Shown: one piece after another, positions 1 through 12,744 of the stretch
How the letters are laid out: every line of letters starts with the position of its first letter
Position numbering within the stretch: position 1 is the stretch's first letter
From: Gloeopeniophorella convolvens
Taxonomy: Eukaryota > Basidiomycota > Agaricomycetes > Russulales
DNA: 64,000 bases
Reading direction: 5' to 3'
NCBI GenBank assembly: GCA_022496205.1
Contig: WTXD01000011.1
Coordinates: 496,001-560,000, forward strand
Made by a program: the position numbers and the translations under genes
Notes under the pieces: generated by a model
Told to the model about the DNA's origin: nothing
What the model saw: the letters and a program-made list of their open reading frames with translations, nothing else
Database searches by the model: none

Positions 1-2159
1 ATAGAAGTGAGACAACAACGTACAGAATACTTGCTCGCATCACCCGATTCTTTGACAATCGCGCTCATTTTCGACATGGCTTCGAGAGCGATGATTCCCT
101 TGATTGCAAGATTGGTCTGGTTTGCAACCGTCAGACCGTCCGAGGATGACCTTGATTAGCACTAGTGTCAGTGGCGAACGGGGTGTCGACGAAGCTGTCA
201 TACTGATCGTGAATGAACAGAGTCGAATTGAGCAAGTAGTCTGCCCATCTGGTCAAGAGCGGATACTACCAGACATCTCAGTACTTCAAGGATGGATTGA
301 CGACTTTTCACTCACATATCTGCTGATGAGGCTTCCATCACCTGTTGCACGGGCATGGGCGTAGACCATGATCAGCATGTTTCCCGACTCTGGGTAGCGC
401 ATCAGTGAATGAAAACAAGCCTCAATGGCAATGAAACACGCACGTTCAATTCCCTCTGTGTGATCTGTGTTACTTCCCGTGACACTGGGATATGTGGAGC
501 CTGTGCATTGTAGGTACTTAGGGCGTTCAAAGGCTGGACCTTCATCAAGACATACCAAGATCTACCGCGGCGAAAGTAGATGTATGTGCAGGGCTGACTT
601 GCCAGCGAAGTAAGGGCTCAAGTAAAGGGGCGCCGAGCGACGGATCGATGTACATGAACATTGGGAATGCTGCATATAACGTCTCCACCGCATTGACACG
701 GCTGGGCGTGACATGTTCAGCCCGTACCATAACAGATAAAATCTGTGCGCTTACTTCGAGTTGGTCCCTCCAACGTTCTTCATGAACATCATCACGTCGG
801 AGGTGTTGAAGTTACCTTTTGAGTCAGTGCCAATTGTCAGCTGGGTACTGCCATATACTTGTGCTGAAGCGATTGACACCAGGTCCCAGTATTGGGGAGA
901 GATCGAGGTAGCATCTTGCTGTATCTTCGAATCCAACGTCTGTGCCCTTGATGTGGCATCGGTGAAATCATTCAAAAATTCGGCAATCTACTCTGGGGAA
1001 TCAGATGCATTCGACAAGATCAAGGTGCAGGTACTCACTAAAGACCTGTCGTCGGCATACTTCGACCTGAAGAACAATGACCGTTGCTGGATGGAATCGG
1101 GAATGTCTGTGTAATTGATGGCTGGATCTGTAGTATAACCAACGGTCCACACAACGGGAACTTGAGTGCTTTGAATATTGCCAAGGTCCTGGGAAATAGC
1201 AAACACGGGGAAGTTGTTGCGTATGGCACGGAAGTCTGTTTCTTCCTGATTATCCAGTGACCCGTTGGCCATGAAGGCACCGCGAGAAGTAATATCTCGG
1301 GCGATCTTCCAGGTAACGGCGTTCCCCTGGACAATCCACAAGTAAACAACGGATCACAGATAGACTTGTCTGTCACTCACGGCCTTCATGGCATAATACA
1401 ATGTGCCCCATTCTGCCTGTGTCTGGATCTCTGTGAACACAGCCGGTTGCTGAAGCCCAACCGTGTGGAATATGACATCCGGGTCCACTGGTTGGGACCA
1501 CATAATTTCGTGGTTCCGATCCCCCGAGAGCCATTCTGCGGGGGGTTTGAGATGACGAAACTGTCGGAGCAACACATCGCGCACCTCCGCTGACATCCGA
1601 GTACACTTGTACAGAGTGTGTATTTCCATCCAATGACTTCACGGTCAGAGACATGTACGAAAATGGAATAGATTGCTTGATAAAGTCACCAGGCTGATGT
1701 GACTCGGTATGAGGTCGCGAATGCCGTCCGCAATTCTGCACTGACCTCGATCGGGTTCAGGAAGGTGAGGTTGACTTGGATAGGACCGGCTACCGCGGTG
1801 ACGATCGTTTGCGTGGGAGTGACCAATGTGTTTGTAAGGTTGACAGTGGTGTTTGCGCCAGGAATGTCTCCAAGGAACGAATACGTCAAGCCATCCACGC
1901 GTACCAGCGCATCCACGCTCAATACGTCACTCTGAAGTAGGCACGATAAGGTATGCCACAACCCATGGAACGTTAAACGCACTGAGTTCCCCGTAGCGGT
2001 TGTCGGCCATGTTTTTCCAAAGTTAGCTCCCGTCACGGTCGCATCCCAACAACTGAGGTATGGCGAGCGGACTGCGAGAGGAATTGCTGCGGGAAAGAAG
2101 GTTTGTTGCGCCAGGCCATGTACGGAGAGGGAGAGAAAGACGAGAGAGAACAAAAACAT
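1..2159 (-). pseudogene. GtaA-type glutaminase, copy 1 (3' part beyond the window; premature stop)
   Basis: This is the first of three tandem copies of a fungal glutaminase A-like protein (DUF5127/DUF4965/DUF1793 family), a secreted enzyme that hydrolyses L-glutamine to glutamate. The start at 2157-2159 gives a signal peptide, then the family N-terminus with FFPAAIPLAVRSPYLSCW. A first intron (about 1934-1981) joins to VDALVRVDG. Further exons carry the SGEW-SGDR motif across a spliced junction, the PVVWTVGYTTDPAINYTD segment and the MMFMKNVGG and YAAFPMFMYIDPSLG segments of the six-hairpin region. The exon with WADYLL is near 250. The C-terminal exons lie left of the window. At 988-990 the frame has TAG where copies 2 and 3 read CAG (Gln) just before the IV/AEFLNDF motif, so this copy is probably non-functional. 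The family is clear; the pseudogene status rests on one substitution. Confidence 0.85.
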
Positions 2160-3790
2160 GATGCTAGAATGCGAAAGTGAAAGAGACGTAGAAGTTACAG
2201 TCAGTCGTGGGCACCAGCCCTGGGCATGAGAAGAGAGCGTAAAGAGAGAGAGGAAGGGAGATTGACGACCACTCGCAGAGTGACGAAGGGCTCCGAGGAA
2301 AGCGTGACGAAGCCGCCATCAGTATATGTTGAGATCAGCGCTTCGGGTCTCAATGCCCGGGCACAGCTCTGATTCGGCGAGGAGCTCACCGCCTGAGGCT
2401 TAAGCTTGAGCTACCAGTTGGAGCCAAGCTGGCTCTCCGACGCCACCCTGTTGCGCGGCTGGCCAGCGCTTGATACGGGTGCCGTGATTGATGGATGACG
2501 CAGGCGGTGTGGGCATACTGTAGGTGATGGTTGCTTGAACTCGCAACCACTGCGAGGTCCACATCTGCCCATACTCGCGTTTCGTATTGGATATCGTGTT
2601 AGAAGGAATGGAAGGCTAGCGTAGACAGCCATAGGGCGACCTATGCAACTCTATAGGCTATCAGCTTTGGAGAGCGCTGGGCTCGCGGTCGGGTTCAAAG
2701 TTCAATTGTGGTTGACTCTCTGAGGAACACAAGGCTTCCACAGACTCGGCGATGCCGGGAAAGTCAAAGCCGCTGATTATGTAAGAGATGGCATCTCGTC
2801 TCCGCAACAGCCGTCGATCGATTACGTAGCAAATGCTATCGTTGAGGATCCTCAAGCTCAAGATTTTGGCCGTCCTACGTGTCGCCATTCCGCTCTCCGC
2901 ACAAAAGAGCGACGGAAACTGAACCTCACTAGCTCGACAAAGCACATTATTGACATTGTTCTTCGTTCATCAGAAGTCGCCCAACATGCATGATCGATTA
3001 GGGAAGATAACAAAGCGTCCGAGTCGGCGCTCGCGAACGTTGCCAGCGGTTGAAGGGGACAGCCACGGATCAGCGGCACTAGGGGTGATTTAGGGACAAA
3101 AGGTGATAGTATGATCTGCCGCGCTGGACGAAGGACACGTTCACAAGGCCGTGCCGCTCGACTCGTTACATGCACACACATATGAGTTGGGGCAGCTGGA
3201 CTCTGTGGCGCGGGGTCAGCCCGGGTTCTCGTCGATGATGCGCAATACCTAGAATACGTATTGAAGTAAGAATAGTAGCTAACCCCGGACGGAGGATAGG
3301 TTGCGGCGGTGTTGTGATAGCCGGTGCAACAGTTGGGAGAGTTATCTGTTGGAAGTTCAACTTTCTCAGGCCTCGCGACTTGCGTAGGTATGTGTGCGTG
3401 CTAGGATCAAAAGCGGATCCTGCTTAGCATATGCTTCTGCGACCTACAGGGAACCCAGTGTAATCAACGGCCCTTTCAGCGAGGTAGGACTGTCGATGTA
3501 AGGAGATATCGTGCGATCGGGACGCAGGCAGAGACGGCGCCGAGTAGAGACACGAACAGTTGGGACGGAGATCTACTGGGCAGTCGGCGATGCCGCATCC
3601 TTTGCTGTTCGTGATGCGCACACTGGCAGGAGGAGCTCCCTGATCACTCCGCGAGACTGCGTAGTGACGTTAGGCTCTCAATGAAATCAACCCACCGTGC
3701 CGATGTGATGATCACCAGAAGACCTCCATTGCAGCCGAGTCACCATCCAGACAAGAGTTGGGACCGGGGTTCGTGCTGAAGTCGTAGTCG
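2160..3790. repeat. Duplicated upstream module, copy 1
   Basis: This is the 5' flank of glutaminase copy 1. It is collinear with the flanks at 10879-12430 (copy 2) and at 19170-19726 plus 27653-28985 (copy 3). Shared landmarks include a purine-rich stretch just upstream of the ATG, a block around 2940-2985 containing CAAAGCACATTATTGACATT, a block near 3120-3190 and the block 3430-3790. It must contain the glutaminase promoter. No coding sequence is supported here; short open frames are not shared between the copies. Confidence 0.8.
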
Positions 3791-4446
3791 CGGCAACCCT
3801 AGGGACAGTACGAGTGAACACGGAACGGTGCAACACCGCCATGTGCGCGACTTAGATGAACAGCTTTTGTCGAGCCTATGCCTTTGTTGCGATCGGATCG
3901 CGCGCGCAGCGCGTGTGTGCGAGCTCTCCCCGCACTCGCTCGGAAAGTCGGCGTCGTGCGCGTGTGGTTTCAAGCTTGCGCGGCTGCCAATCAAAATAGT
4001 TTTATTATGGACTCTAAGTAGCATAAAAGCGATGTACTTACGACGTGCAAACGCTGCGCGTTTGCCGAGAATCGACCGTACATTCAACAGCCTTGTCAAT
4101 GAAAGGAACGGAGACTTACGCCAGCCTGTTGCGCTATGCGTTTGTAGCCCAATAGAAGATCACCTCTGGTCTAAAGTTTGACACGATAGGACGGGTGCGA
4201 CACGAAGATGTCAACGAATGTGTCAGGAATTCTCTAATTCTATAACATGCGTGTCGTAGAAGGGCCAACAGCGAATGCCAAATTTCTACACCACTCATGG
4301 CCCAAGTTGCATGTCATTTATAGCTTTGCGCTTGCCTGTAGAGAAGCATCAGGACTGTCCGGGCGGGCGGGGCTGCCTCAGAATCACCTTTCCCAATGTT
4401 CGCAGGGCGCTCCGAATATCCTGCTTAAGGTCCTAGGGGGTTATTT
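3791..4446. other. Intergenic, nothing recognised
   Basis: This sequence lies between the duplicated module and the 3' end of the PLP enzyme gene. Open frames on both strands are short and show no recognisable family or splice-supported continuation. It holds an alternating CG-rich patch around 3895-3915. Confidence 0.5.
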
Positions 4447-6095
4447 TCAGTGACACAACCTTCGGAAAGGTGGGCAGCGGCGAACAGAAACGTCTTCGAC
4501 CCCAACGCTGATGCGGACAAGCCTCGGATCCTCCCCAGGGGAGGATCGAACACGTTGTTCTATCAAGGTTTCAACCCCGCCCAGACTCGTTGCGGGCTAC
4601 CGTAGAGGTGAGTGTTCAATAGGCCGATGGTGGATGATAGAGGAGACTGACTGTGAGATACTTGAGTGAAAATGGCAGCGAGCCGGCGACTTCCGCACTC
4701 TCAAACTGGATAACCTGTGCATGTGAGTTCCCATAACCAGGAAACCTTCTTTGCCGCGCACCAGCATCGCGAAAGTTGGACTATGTCCACCTTCCATTTG
4801 CTCGGTAGGTAACCATCCCGACGCATCCGGCTTTTGCAACGACGAATGCCAGACCTTCTTGATGATTCCACCAGCAACCCCGTCGAAGAATTGACCCTTC
4901 GGGGTGGATGCGATGCTATTTAACCATTTTGCGAGCTCCATCGCATTAGCGGCTTGACGAGGGACGCGGAGGTGGAGGGTGCGAAGCGAGCGCAGCAAAA
5001 GCCATGCTTCCAAAGAGCCCATGACACCACCAAGTGCATTGCGATCCAACCACAGCTGACGAGGTTCGTTGGAAGCGTCTAGGTGAGCGTTTGTGTGATT
5101 CATACCTTTCCCCATTCATCGAGTGTCTTCACGACCAGTACACCACTGAGGAGGTCGGAGTGTCCACCGAAGTACTTCGTGGCTACAATTGGTTTGTCGC
5201 GGTGAATACCAAGGTGTACGGTCACATACCACTGTGCATGATGATGTCCGTTCCCCACTTGAAAGGGTATTGAAGTGGAGGAGGTGCAAACGTCGCATCA
5301 ACTACCAGGCGTCCTCCTCGTGCATGAATCTAGATGGCGTCGGTAAGCGTACGAAGCAGGCCGCCATTCAGAACATGCTTTATCAGCGTAATATTGAAGG
5401 TCCCTGTCTCCGGCTCAGTAATCGGCAGCTTCCCATCGACTTCAGTACTGACCTGGCTTCTCCAGTAGGATTGAGTGGCGTTTCTACCCAGCAGACATCG
5501 ATTCCTTCAAAGTCATCATCTAGCCCGACGATCTTCAAGTCGCGACCGCGTCCATATGTTTGTATAACTCGGTGTACGCCGTGATAACCTCCCCCAATAG
5601 CGATTCCGCGGGGTTGTAGAAAGGTAAAGGCCTAACTCTAGTGGGCTGAATTGCCTGCGACGAATGCAACCTGACCTACAGCATACGCTGCAGCCAAACC
5701 TGATCCATAAGTGATAGCGTAACCTCCCTGTACCTGGTAAGTGGAATGTCGTCGCATGGAGCTGACCACCGATACGCACGTTTATCTTGCTCAGAACGCG
5801 TTCCACCCGGGAACTCACGCCCTGGGTGATTCGAGAATAGACATGTGTCTTGGTGTCTCTGAACGTGTAGGGACGCTCAAGAATCTCCTCGAACTTGAAA
5901 CCCGGAATAGGCGTTTGCCTGAAGGCTGACAGACATGTCAACAATGGCTTTGCAATGTTATCGGTTAAAGCCAGGGGGCGCACTCGTGGTAACTGAGATC
6001 GAAGGCGAGACTTCTGGCCCATGAAAACCATCGTCCGCGTGGAGAAGATCAGTTCCTAACCCGCGAGGGGAATCGTCCTTGGAAGGGGGAGCCAT
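4447..6095 (-). CDS. Cys/Met metabolism PLP-dependent enzyme (trans-sulfuration family)
   Basis: This is a cytosolic-type PLP enzyme of the cystathionine gamma-synthase/lyase superfamily (PF01053). The ATG at 6093-6095 starts MAPPSKDD, then LGTDLLHADDGFHGPEVSPS. An intron joins SVTT to TFRQTPIPGF. Later exons give HVYSRITQGVSSRVE, GGYAITYGSGLAAAYA, GGGYHGVH, DVCWVETPLNPTGEAR, LVVDATFAPPPL, then HSATKYFGGHSDLLSG with the Schiff-base lysine in TKYFGG. The C-terminal part has GSLEAWLLLRSLRTLHLRV, GGHSPTFAML and ATSLGGVETLIEQR; the stop is at 4447-4449. About nine introns are needed, one of them apparently GC-AG (donor GC at 5377-5378). All conserved blocks are present in frame after splicing, so I call it intact. 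Substrate choice (gamma-synthase, gamma-lyase or relative) cannot be read from these motifs. It sits between glutaminase copies 1 and 2, with no sign of being part of the duplicated unit. Confidence 0.88.
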
Positions 6096-7312
6096 GATGA
6101 TTGTTTACTCAAGCAACGTGGAGCAAACGCGGGGTCTGCTGCAAGTAGCGTGTTGGGGTTTTGTAGTAGGGTTCGGATTCGGGCTCGGGCTCGGGCTTTG
6201 TCACAGCAAGCTTCCGATTTCATCATCGCACGCCACGTTCAGTTCGATATATTTGTCAGAACTTCATCTGGTTACCGGGGACCGGTCGAGTCGACCGCGA
6301 GCAGTACAAGAAGGGTTGCTGGCCGGCACAGTACTCACGCAAGGTAATCCTTGGCGCTGTCAGAGATACAAGAACATCATTACGTTCAAGAGTGGTGGAG
6401 CAGGCATGAACCCAGATTCCAAGCCAAACAACGTTGATCCAGCTGGTCGAGCCTGACTCCAGTATGGCACCCAAGTGGGAACTTCAGGTCTTCGAGCAGG
6501 GGGAGGGGGGGGAGCGTCTCCCAAGGCCGTGCTCACTAATACCTCCAACGTTCGAGCAGAGCTCTGTAGTGTATTTGTCGTTAACTTGTTACGAAAGTTC
6601 GAGCAATGTTGGTGAGTTCCGGGAGCGGCGGGAGATCTGACACGAGGTTAGACACACACCGCGTGTGGTACCCCTATCGAATAATGCACCTGTGACCTCT
6701 ACTATCTCGTGCTGCTCGCAGCTCGCGCCATTTCCGGTCGTCCGCTAACATGGGGCGGACTTGAGCATAGCGCATCGCGGCCGGTTGGTTCGGAGGCAGC
6801 ACGGACCTGCACCGGGTGTAGCTGAAGACGCGCGTTGACTCATTTGGCAAGCTCGTCGTCCAATTCAGCGACACCTGTCAAGGTTGCGCCCAGGGTGTAT
6901 ATATATGTGAGGAAAAACGAATAGTGACGGTGACCAGTGTACTCGAGAACATCTACAACCAGGTACAGTACAACCGCGGCCGTGTCCGGGCCCGCGTCCC
7001 GACGTGCGCGTGCCACGTGATCTGCATGAGATGCTCAGACATCCTGACATGGACTCGAGATATCGCGCTTTTGGGTTCGCGTACAGCAGCTCACAGCGCC
7101 AGCGCCTACTTCAAGTCTGTCCCTCTCCCCTTGCCAGAGCCGCGACGTTGTATTTGATCGCATCACCGTCCCGTTCATCACATGATCAAATGCATTGAAC
7201 ATGTCACCCGAGAGGGAGTCATATTACAATGCTTATGGATATAGTAGGTAGTACATAGTGATAAACATCACAACAACCCTCCAATCGCCTCCAGCGCGCC
7301 ACAAAAACCTGT
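6096..7312. other. Intergenic, 5' of the PLP enzyme and 3' of glutaminase copy 2
   Basis: The left part should hold the PLP enzyme promoter. There is a short GGGCTC simple repeat near 6178-6198 and a G-run near 6500-6512. From about 7160 the sequence matches the 3' flanks of glutaminase copy 3 (about 15410-15608) and of the copy entering at the right edge of the window (63798 on). No gene is supported. Confidence 0.6.
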
Positions 7313-10300
7313 CTATTGTGTACCCTGCTCCGAGTAGTAACTCGGCGGGCCTTCGGATCGCTCTGCGTGAAGTTGCAGGAAGTCGCGGAGAATGGATTCG
7401 ACTTCGGATGGTAGTTGCCTCGCACCGGATAATGACGCGCCGCCGGGTTCGGCGGTGGCTTCGGGTGGCGGGCTCATGGAGATAATCGGCGCATCTAACG
7501 GTGTGCTATGCTGCTGTTGCTGTTGCTGGCGCAAGTTCTCCGTACGCAGACGCGCAAGCTCTTTGCTAGAAAGACCAACTGGGTCAGGCGCCGGCGCAGG
7601 TGGTAAAGCAGGCAGCGGCCGTGACGAAGTTGAAGGGGAACTCCCTGATCCCGTAGCCTCCGCGACGCGTAGCCCGGGAACCTCAGTCAGCTGGGTGGTC
7701 GACCCGGAGAACTCGGGTCGAGTCTGCGCCTCCGACGGAGCTGCAATGGGAGTTGGGTCGAAAGGGGTCACCCTGGTGGGAGGGCCAGATTCCATGAGGT
7801 CTTTGGAGAAGGTAGACGAGATTGGGTCCATGGCGCGGTTCTTCCGCCGACGCTGCACGAAGACGACGATCCCGATGACGATGAGAAGGGCCGCAAGACC
7901 AGCTATGATACCCCCCGCGATTGCGCCACCGTGCGATGTCTTCTTGGGCGATGAGCCCCACGCTGCACCATTCCCAGTCCCAGCGATCGGACGCGCTAGG
8001 ACCCTGTGAAAATAATATCAATTGTGAATCTGAGTCGAGAAAGGACAGTGAGGACGCACATCAGTGCCAATGGTGCGTACATCGCGCCTTGCGCAGGGCT
8101 GATGAGACGTGGGAAGTCCGATGAGTACATCCAAGAGTGCATTCGGCGCATAGCTTACCTCGCTACGCCCCCAAGGGTAGATCCGTGAGTGCTGTCATAG
8201 TTCAATGGAAAGGCACCTGCAGAGGTGTTGGAGGATGCATGAGAGTGAACCCTGGAAATGAGGCTATCGCGCAAATCCGTATTCGGAGTTATGGCTGCTG
8301 CAAACAAATTCCAGCCTGGAATAATGTGAGACAGGTGCCTATAGCGTGAAACGAGGCAACCCACTGGATATTGTCGTCATTGTGTCAGAGTTCAAACTAT
8401 CAACGGGTAAACCGAAGGAGGCAAAGGACGAGGTCGATGCAAGGTTGTCAATGAAGCTGGCATGCCCGTCCAACACCTGGAGGTCGTTCAGGCAGAGAGA
8501 TGGTACGAGAGCGGATTCGAACTGACCGATGAATCCACCAAATTCGTCCCCAGCCACACATCTGCGAATAGATTGTAACCCAATGTCCATGAACTGGCAT
8601 TGCCGTACACCGCGAGTAAGTGCTGATCAGTGTCCAGAGCGAGGCCCTTCCACTCATTGTAGAAGTTTGCTGCCGTTGTCTATGTAAAGTGGTTAGTCAC
8701 GCCGAATGGAAGTGAGACAACAACGTACAGAATACTTGCTCGCATCACCCGATTCTTTGACAATCGCGCTCATTTTCGACATGGCTTCGAGAGCGATGAT
8801 TCCCTTGATTGCAAGATTGGTCTGGTTTGCAACTGTAAGACCGTCCGAGGATGACCTTGATTAGCACTAGTGTCAGTGGCGAACGGGGTGTCGACGAAGC
8901 TGTCATACTGATCATGAACGAACAGAGTCGAATTGAGCAGATAGTCTGCCCATCTGGTCAAGAGCGGATACTACCAGACCTCTCAGTACTTCAAGGATGG
9001 ATTGACGACTTTTCACTCACATATCTGCTGATGAGGCTTCCATTACCTGTTGCGCGAGCATGGGCGTATACCATGATCAACATGTTTCCCGACTCTGGGT
9101 AGCGCATCAGCGAATGAAGCTAAGCTTAGATGGAAACGAAACACGCACGTTCAATTCCCTCGGTGTGATCTGCGTTACCTCCCGCGACATTGGGGTATGT
9201 GGAGCCTGTACATTGTAAGTACTTAGAGTGTTCAAATGCTGGACCTTCATCAAGACATACCTAGATCCTTCGCGGCGAAAGTAGGCGTATATGCAGGGCC
9301 GGCTTGCCAACGAAGTAAGGGCTCAAGTAAAGGGGCGCCGAGCGACGGATCGATGTACATGAACATTGGGAATGCTGCATATAGCGTCTCCACCGCATTG
9401 ACACGGCTGGGCGTGACATGTTCAGCCCGTGCCATAGCAGATATGACCTGTGCGCTTACTTCGAGTTGGTCCCTCCAACGTTCTTCATGAACATCATCAC
9501 ATCGGAGGTGTTGTATTTACTTTTACTGTTTGGGTCGGTACCGACTGTCAGCTGGGTACTCCCATATACTTGTGCTGAAGCGATTGACACCAGGTCCCAG
9601 TATTGAGGAGAGATGGAGGTGGCGTCTCGCTGTATCTTCGAATCCAACGTCTGTGCCCTTGACGTGGCATTGGTGAAATTCGTTCAAAAAATCGACAATC
9701 TGCTCTGGGACATCAGACGCATTCGATGAGATCAAGGTGCAGGGACTCACTAGAGACTTGTCGTCGCCATCATACTTCGACTTGTAGAACAATGGCCGTT
9801 GCTGGGTGGAATCGGGGGTATCTGTGTAATTGATGGCTGGATCTGTAGTATAACCAACGGTCCACACGACGGGAACTTGAGTACTTTGGATGTTACCAAG
9901 GTCCTGGGAAATAGCAAACACGGGGAAGTTGGTGCTTATGGCACGGAAGTTTGTGTCTCCCTGATTATCCAGTGACCCGTTGGCCACGAAGGCATTGCGA
10001 GAGGTGGTAGCCCCGTCGATCTTCCAGGTAGCCGCATTCCCCTGGACAATCCACCAATGAACAACGGATCACAGACGGGCTCGTCTGACACTCACGGCCT
10101 TCATGGCATAATACAATGTGCCCCACTCCGCTTGTTGCTGGATCTCTGCGAACGTAACCTGTTGCTGTAGATTGACCGTATGGATTATGACATCCGGGTC
10201 CGCTGGTTGCGACCATACGATTTCGTGGCTCCGATCCCCCGAGTTCCATTCTGCGGAGGGTTTGAAATAACGAAACTGTCGGAGCAACGCATTACGCACC

Positions 10301-10878
10301 TCCGCTGACGTCCGAGTACACTTGTACAGAGTGTGCGTTTCCATCCAATGACTTCGCGGTCAGAGACATGTACGAAAATGGAATAGATTGCTTGACGAAG
10401 TCACCAGGCTGATGTGAATCGGTGTGAGGCCGTGAACGAGATCCGGAGTTCTGCACTGACCTCGATCGGATTCAGGAAGGTCAGGTTGACTTGCAGAGGA
10501 CCAGCTACCGCAGTGACGACCGTTTGTGTGGGAGTGACCAATGTGTTGGTGAGATTGACAGTAACATTTATGCCACCGACGTCTCCAAGGAACGAATATG
10601 TCAAGCCATCCACGCGCACCAGAGCATCCAAACCCAGTCTTTCAGTCTGAAGTATGGCACGATGAGGTAGTACTCTACACTACATAGAACGGTAAACGCA
10701 CCGAGTTCCCCGTTGCGATTGTCGGCCATATTTTTCCAAAGTTAGTTCCGGGCATGGTGGCATCCCAACAACTGAGGTATGGCGAGCGGACTGCGAGAGG
10801 GATTGCTGCGGGAAAGAGGGTTTGTTGCGCTAGGCCATGTACGGAGAAGGAGAGAAAGCTGAGAAAGAATAGAAACAT
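7313..10878 (-). pseudogene. GtaA-type glutaminase, copy 2 (single-base frameshift)
   Basis: This is a full-length copy of the secreted glutaminase gene. The start at 10876-10878 gives a signal peptide and FPAAIPLAVRSPYLSCW; the stop TAG is at 7313-7315. Exon order matches copies 1 and 3, including the SGEW/NSGDRS splice junction and the exons for TTDPAINYTD, MMFMKNVGG and NQTNLAIKG. The 3' exons encode a single membrane segment, AGGIIAGLAALLIVIGIVVF, followed by QRRRK and a long Ser/Pro-rich cytoplasmic tail with a short Gln run. At about 9677-9681 there is one extra T relative to copies 1 and 3. It shifts the frame inside the VDFLND motif and removes the downstream half of the protein. If real, the copy is dead; a one-base assembly error would restore it. 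Confidence 0.85.
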
Positions 10879-12430
10879 GGCACTGGAATGCGAATGTGAA
10901 AGAGACGTATAGCCACAGTCAGTCGTGGGCACCAGCCCTGGGCATGAGAAGAGAGCGTAGAGAGAGAGAGCGGAAGGGAGATTGACGACCACTCGCAGAG
11001 TGACGAAGGATTCCGAGGAATGCACGAAGCGCATCACCAGTATTTGTTGAGATCTGCGCCTCAGGTCCCAATGTCTGGACACACCTCTGATTCGGTGAGG
11101 AGCTCACCGCCTAAGCTGCCAGTCGGAGCCAGGCTGGCTTTCCAACGCCACACCTGTTGCGCAGTTGGCTTGACACGGGGGCCGTGGTTGATGACGGTAT
11201 GGGCATACGCCGGTGATGGTTGCAACTTGCAGCCGCTGCAAGGTTCACATCTGCCACTGGTCATACTTGCGTTTCGCGTTGAATATTGTATTAGAACTGA
11301 AGGCTGGCATAGACGGCCATAGGCCAACTTGTGCAACTTTATGGGCTGCTTGTGGAGAGCGCTGAGTGTTCGCGGTCGGGTTTAATTCAAGTTCAACTGT
11401 GGTTGATCTTCTGGGGAACACACTTCTAGTCACGACGACGGTAATGCCGTCGCTAATTACGTAAGAGACTCTGTCGATTAGCAAATGCCATCATCGGGGA
11501 TCCCCAAGTTTCCGAGTCAAACTGGCCGTTCCGCCAAAAGAGTGACGGAAACTGAGCCTCACTAGCTCGACAAAGCATATCATTGACATTGTTCTTCGTT
11601 CATCAGAATTCGTCCAACATGCATTGTTGATTACTGAAAATAACCAAGCATCAGCGCTCGTGAACATCACCAACGGTTGAAGGGGACAACCAAGGATCAG
11701 TGGCAGTCGGGGTGATTCAGGGACATGAGGTGATGGTATAACCTGCCGTGCTAGACGAAGGGCACGTCCACAAGGCCGTGCCGCCCGACCCGTCATATGC
11801 ATACACATATGAGTTAGGGCACCTGGACTCTGTGGCGCGCGCAGTCAGCCCTGTCCCCGTCGATGGCGAAGGCATCCTGGAATACGTATTGATGTAAAAA
11901 TAGTGGTTGCGGAAGTGTTGCGAGAGCAAGTGCAACAGTTGGGAGAGCTATCTGTTGGAAGTTCAACTTTATCAGACCTCATGACCTGCGTGGGTATGTG
12001 TGCGTACTAGGATTGGGAGCAAGTACAGCTTGACACGCGCTTCTGCAACCTACAGGGAACCCAGTACAATCGAAAGGCCCTTTCAGTGAGGCAGGACCTG
12101 TCAATACAAGGAAATATCGTAAGATCGGGGTGCAAGCAAAGACGGCACCGAGTAGAGACACGAACAGTTGGGACCGAGATCTGCCATGCAGTTGGCGGTG
12201 CCGCATCCATTCGTGATGCACACACTGGCATGATGAACTCCTTGATTACTCAGTGAGACTGCGTTGCGACGTTGCGGGCTCCCAACGAATTCAACCCACC
12301 GCGTCGGTGTGGGAATCACGCAGAGGATTTCCGTTGCAACCACCATCCAGACAAGGGTTGGGACTGGGGTTCGTGCTGAAGTCGCAGTTGCGGCGGTCTT
12401 AGGGACAGTATGAGTGAATACGGAACGCAT
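10879..12430. repeat. Duplicated upstream module, copy 2 (contains the transposon empty site)
   Basis: This module is collinear with the copy 1 module. It is the 5' flank and presumed promoter of glutaminase copy 2. Around 11470-11490 it reads CGATTAGCAAATGCC without interruption. That is the unoccupied form of the site where the 7.9 kb transposon sits in copy 3. Around 12105-12125 it also preserves the sequence corresponding to the MITE insertion site. No coding sequence is supported. Confidence 0.8.
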
Positions 12431-12744
12431 ATGCATCTCGGAGAAAGGGTACTACAAACCGATACGACCTGCTTTCCATTTGTCCGGTACAGAGAGTGAT
12501 ATGGCAGAGAACGCAGGTGCTTCCCATCTGATCAGGCGAAGTCAATATACACATTGAGGCTCCAACAGAAGTCGATGTTACCCGGTAGGTTGGTTAGGCG
12601 TAGCGATTCCGACGTTCAGATCCGTAAAGATCCACCCGACCCTGTTGAATGCAGTCCAGGAGACAGACAAGAAAGCATGAGGACATACAGTAGGCCTGAA
12701 CAAATCGTATCTATCAGCTTTATGAAGATTGCAGATCCAAGAGA
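12431..12744. other. Junction sequence between module copy 2 and the Rsc7-like pseudogene
   Basis: About 310 bases follow the end of module homology and precede the point where similarity to the 5' end of the Rsc7-like gene begins. I recognise no gene, repeat or RNA in it. Confidence 0.4.

Noticed and set aside
5516..6031. A 171-codon minus-strand frame starting MVFMGQ
   Set aside because: It runs through introns of the PLP enzyme. The conserved N-terminus is in another frame starting at 6095.
7392..8009. A 205-codon plus-strand frame
   Set aside because: It is antisense to the C-terminal membrane/tail exon of glutaminase copy 2; the same shadow recurs opposite copy 3 at 15835-16308.
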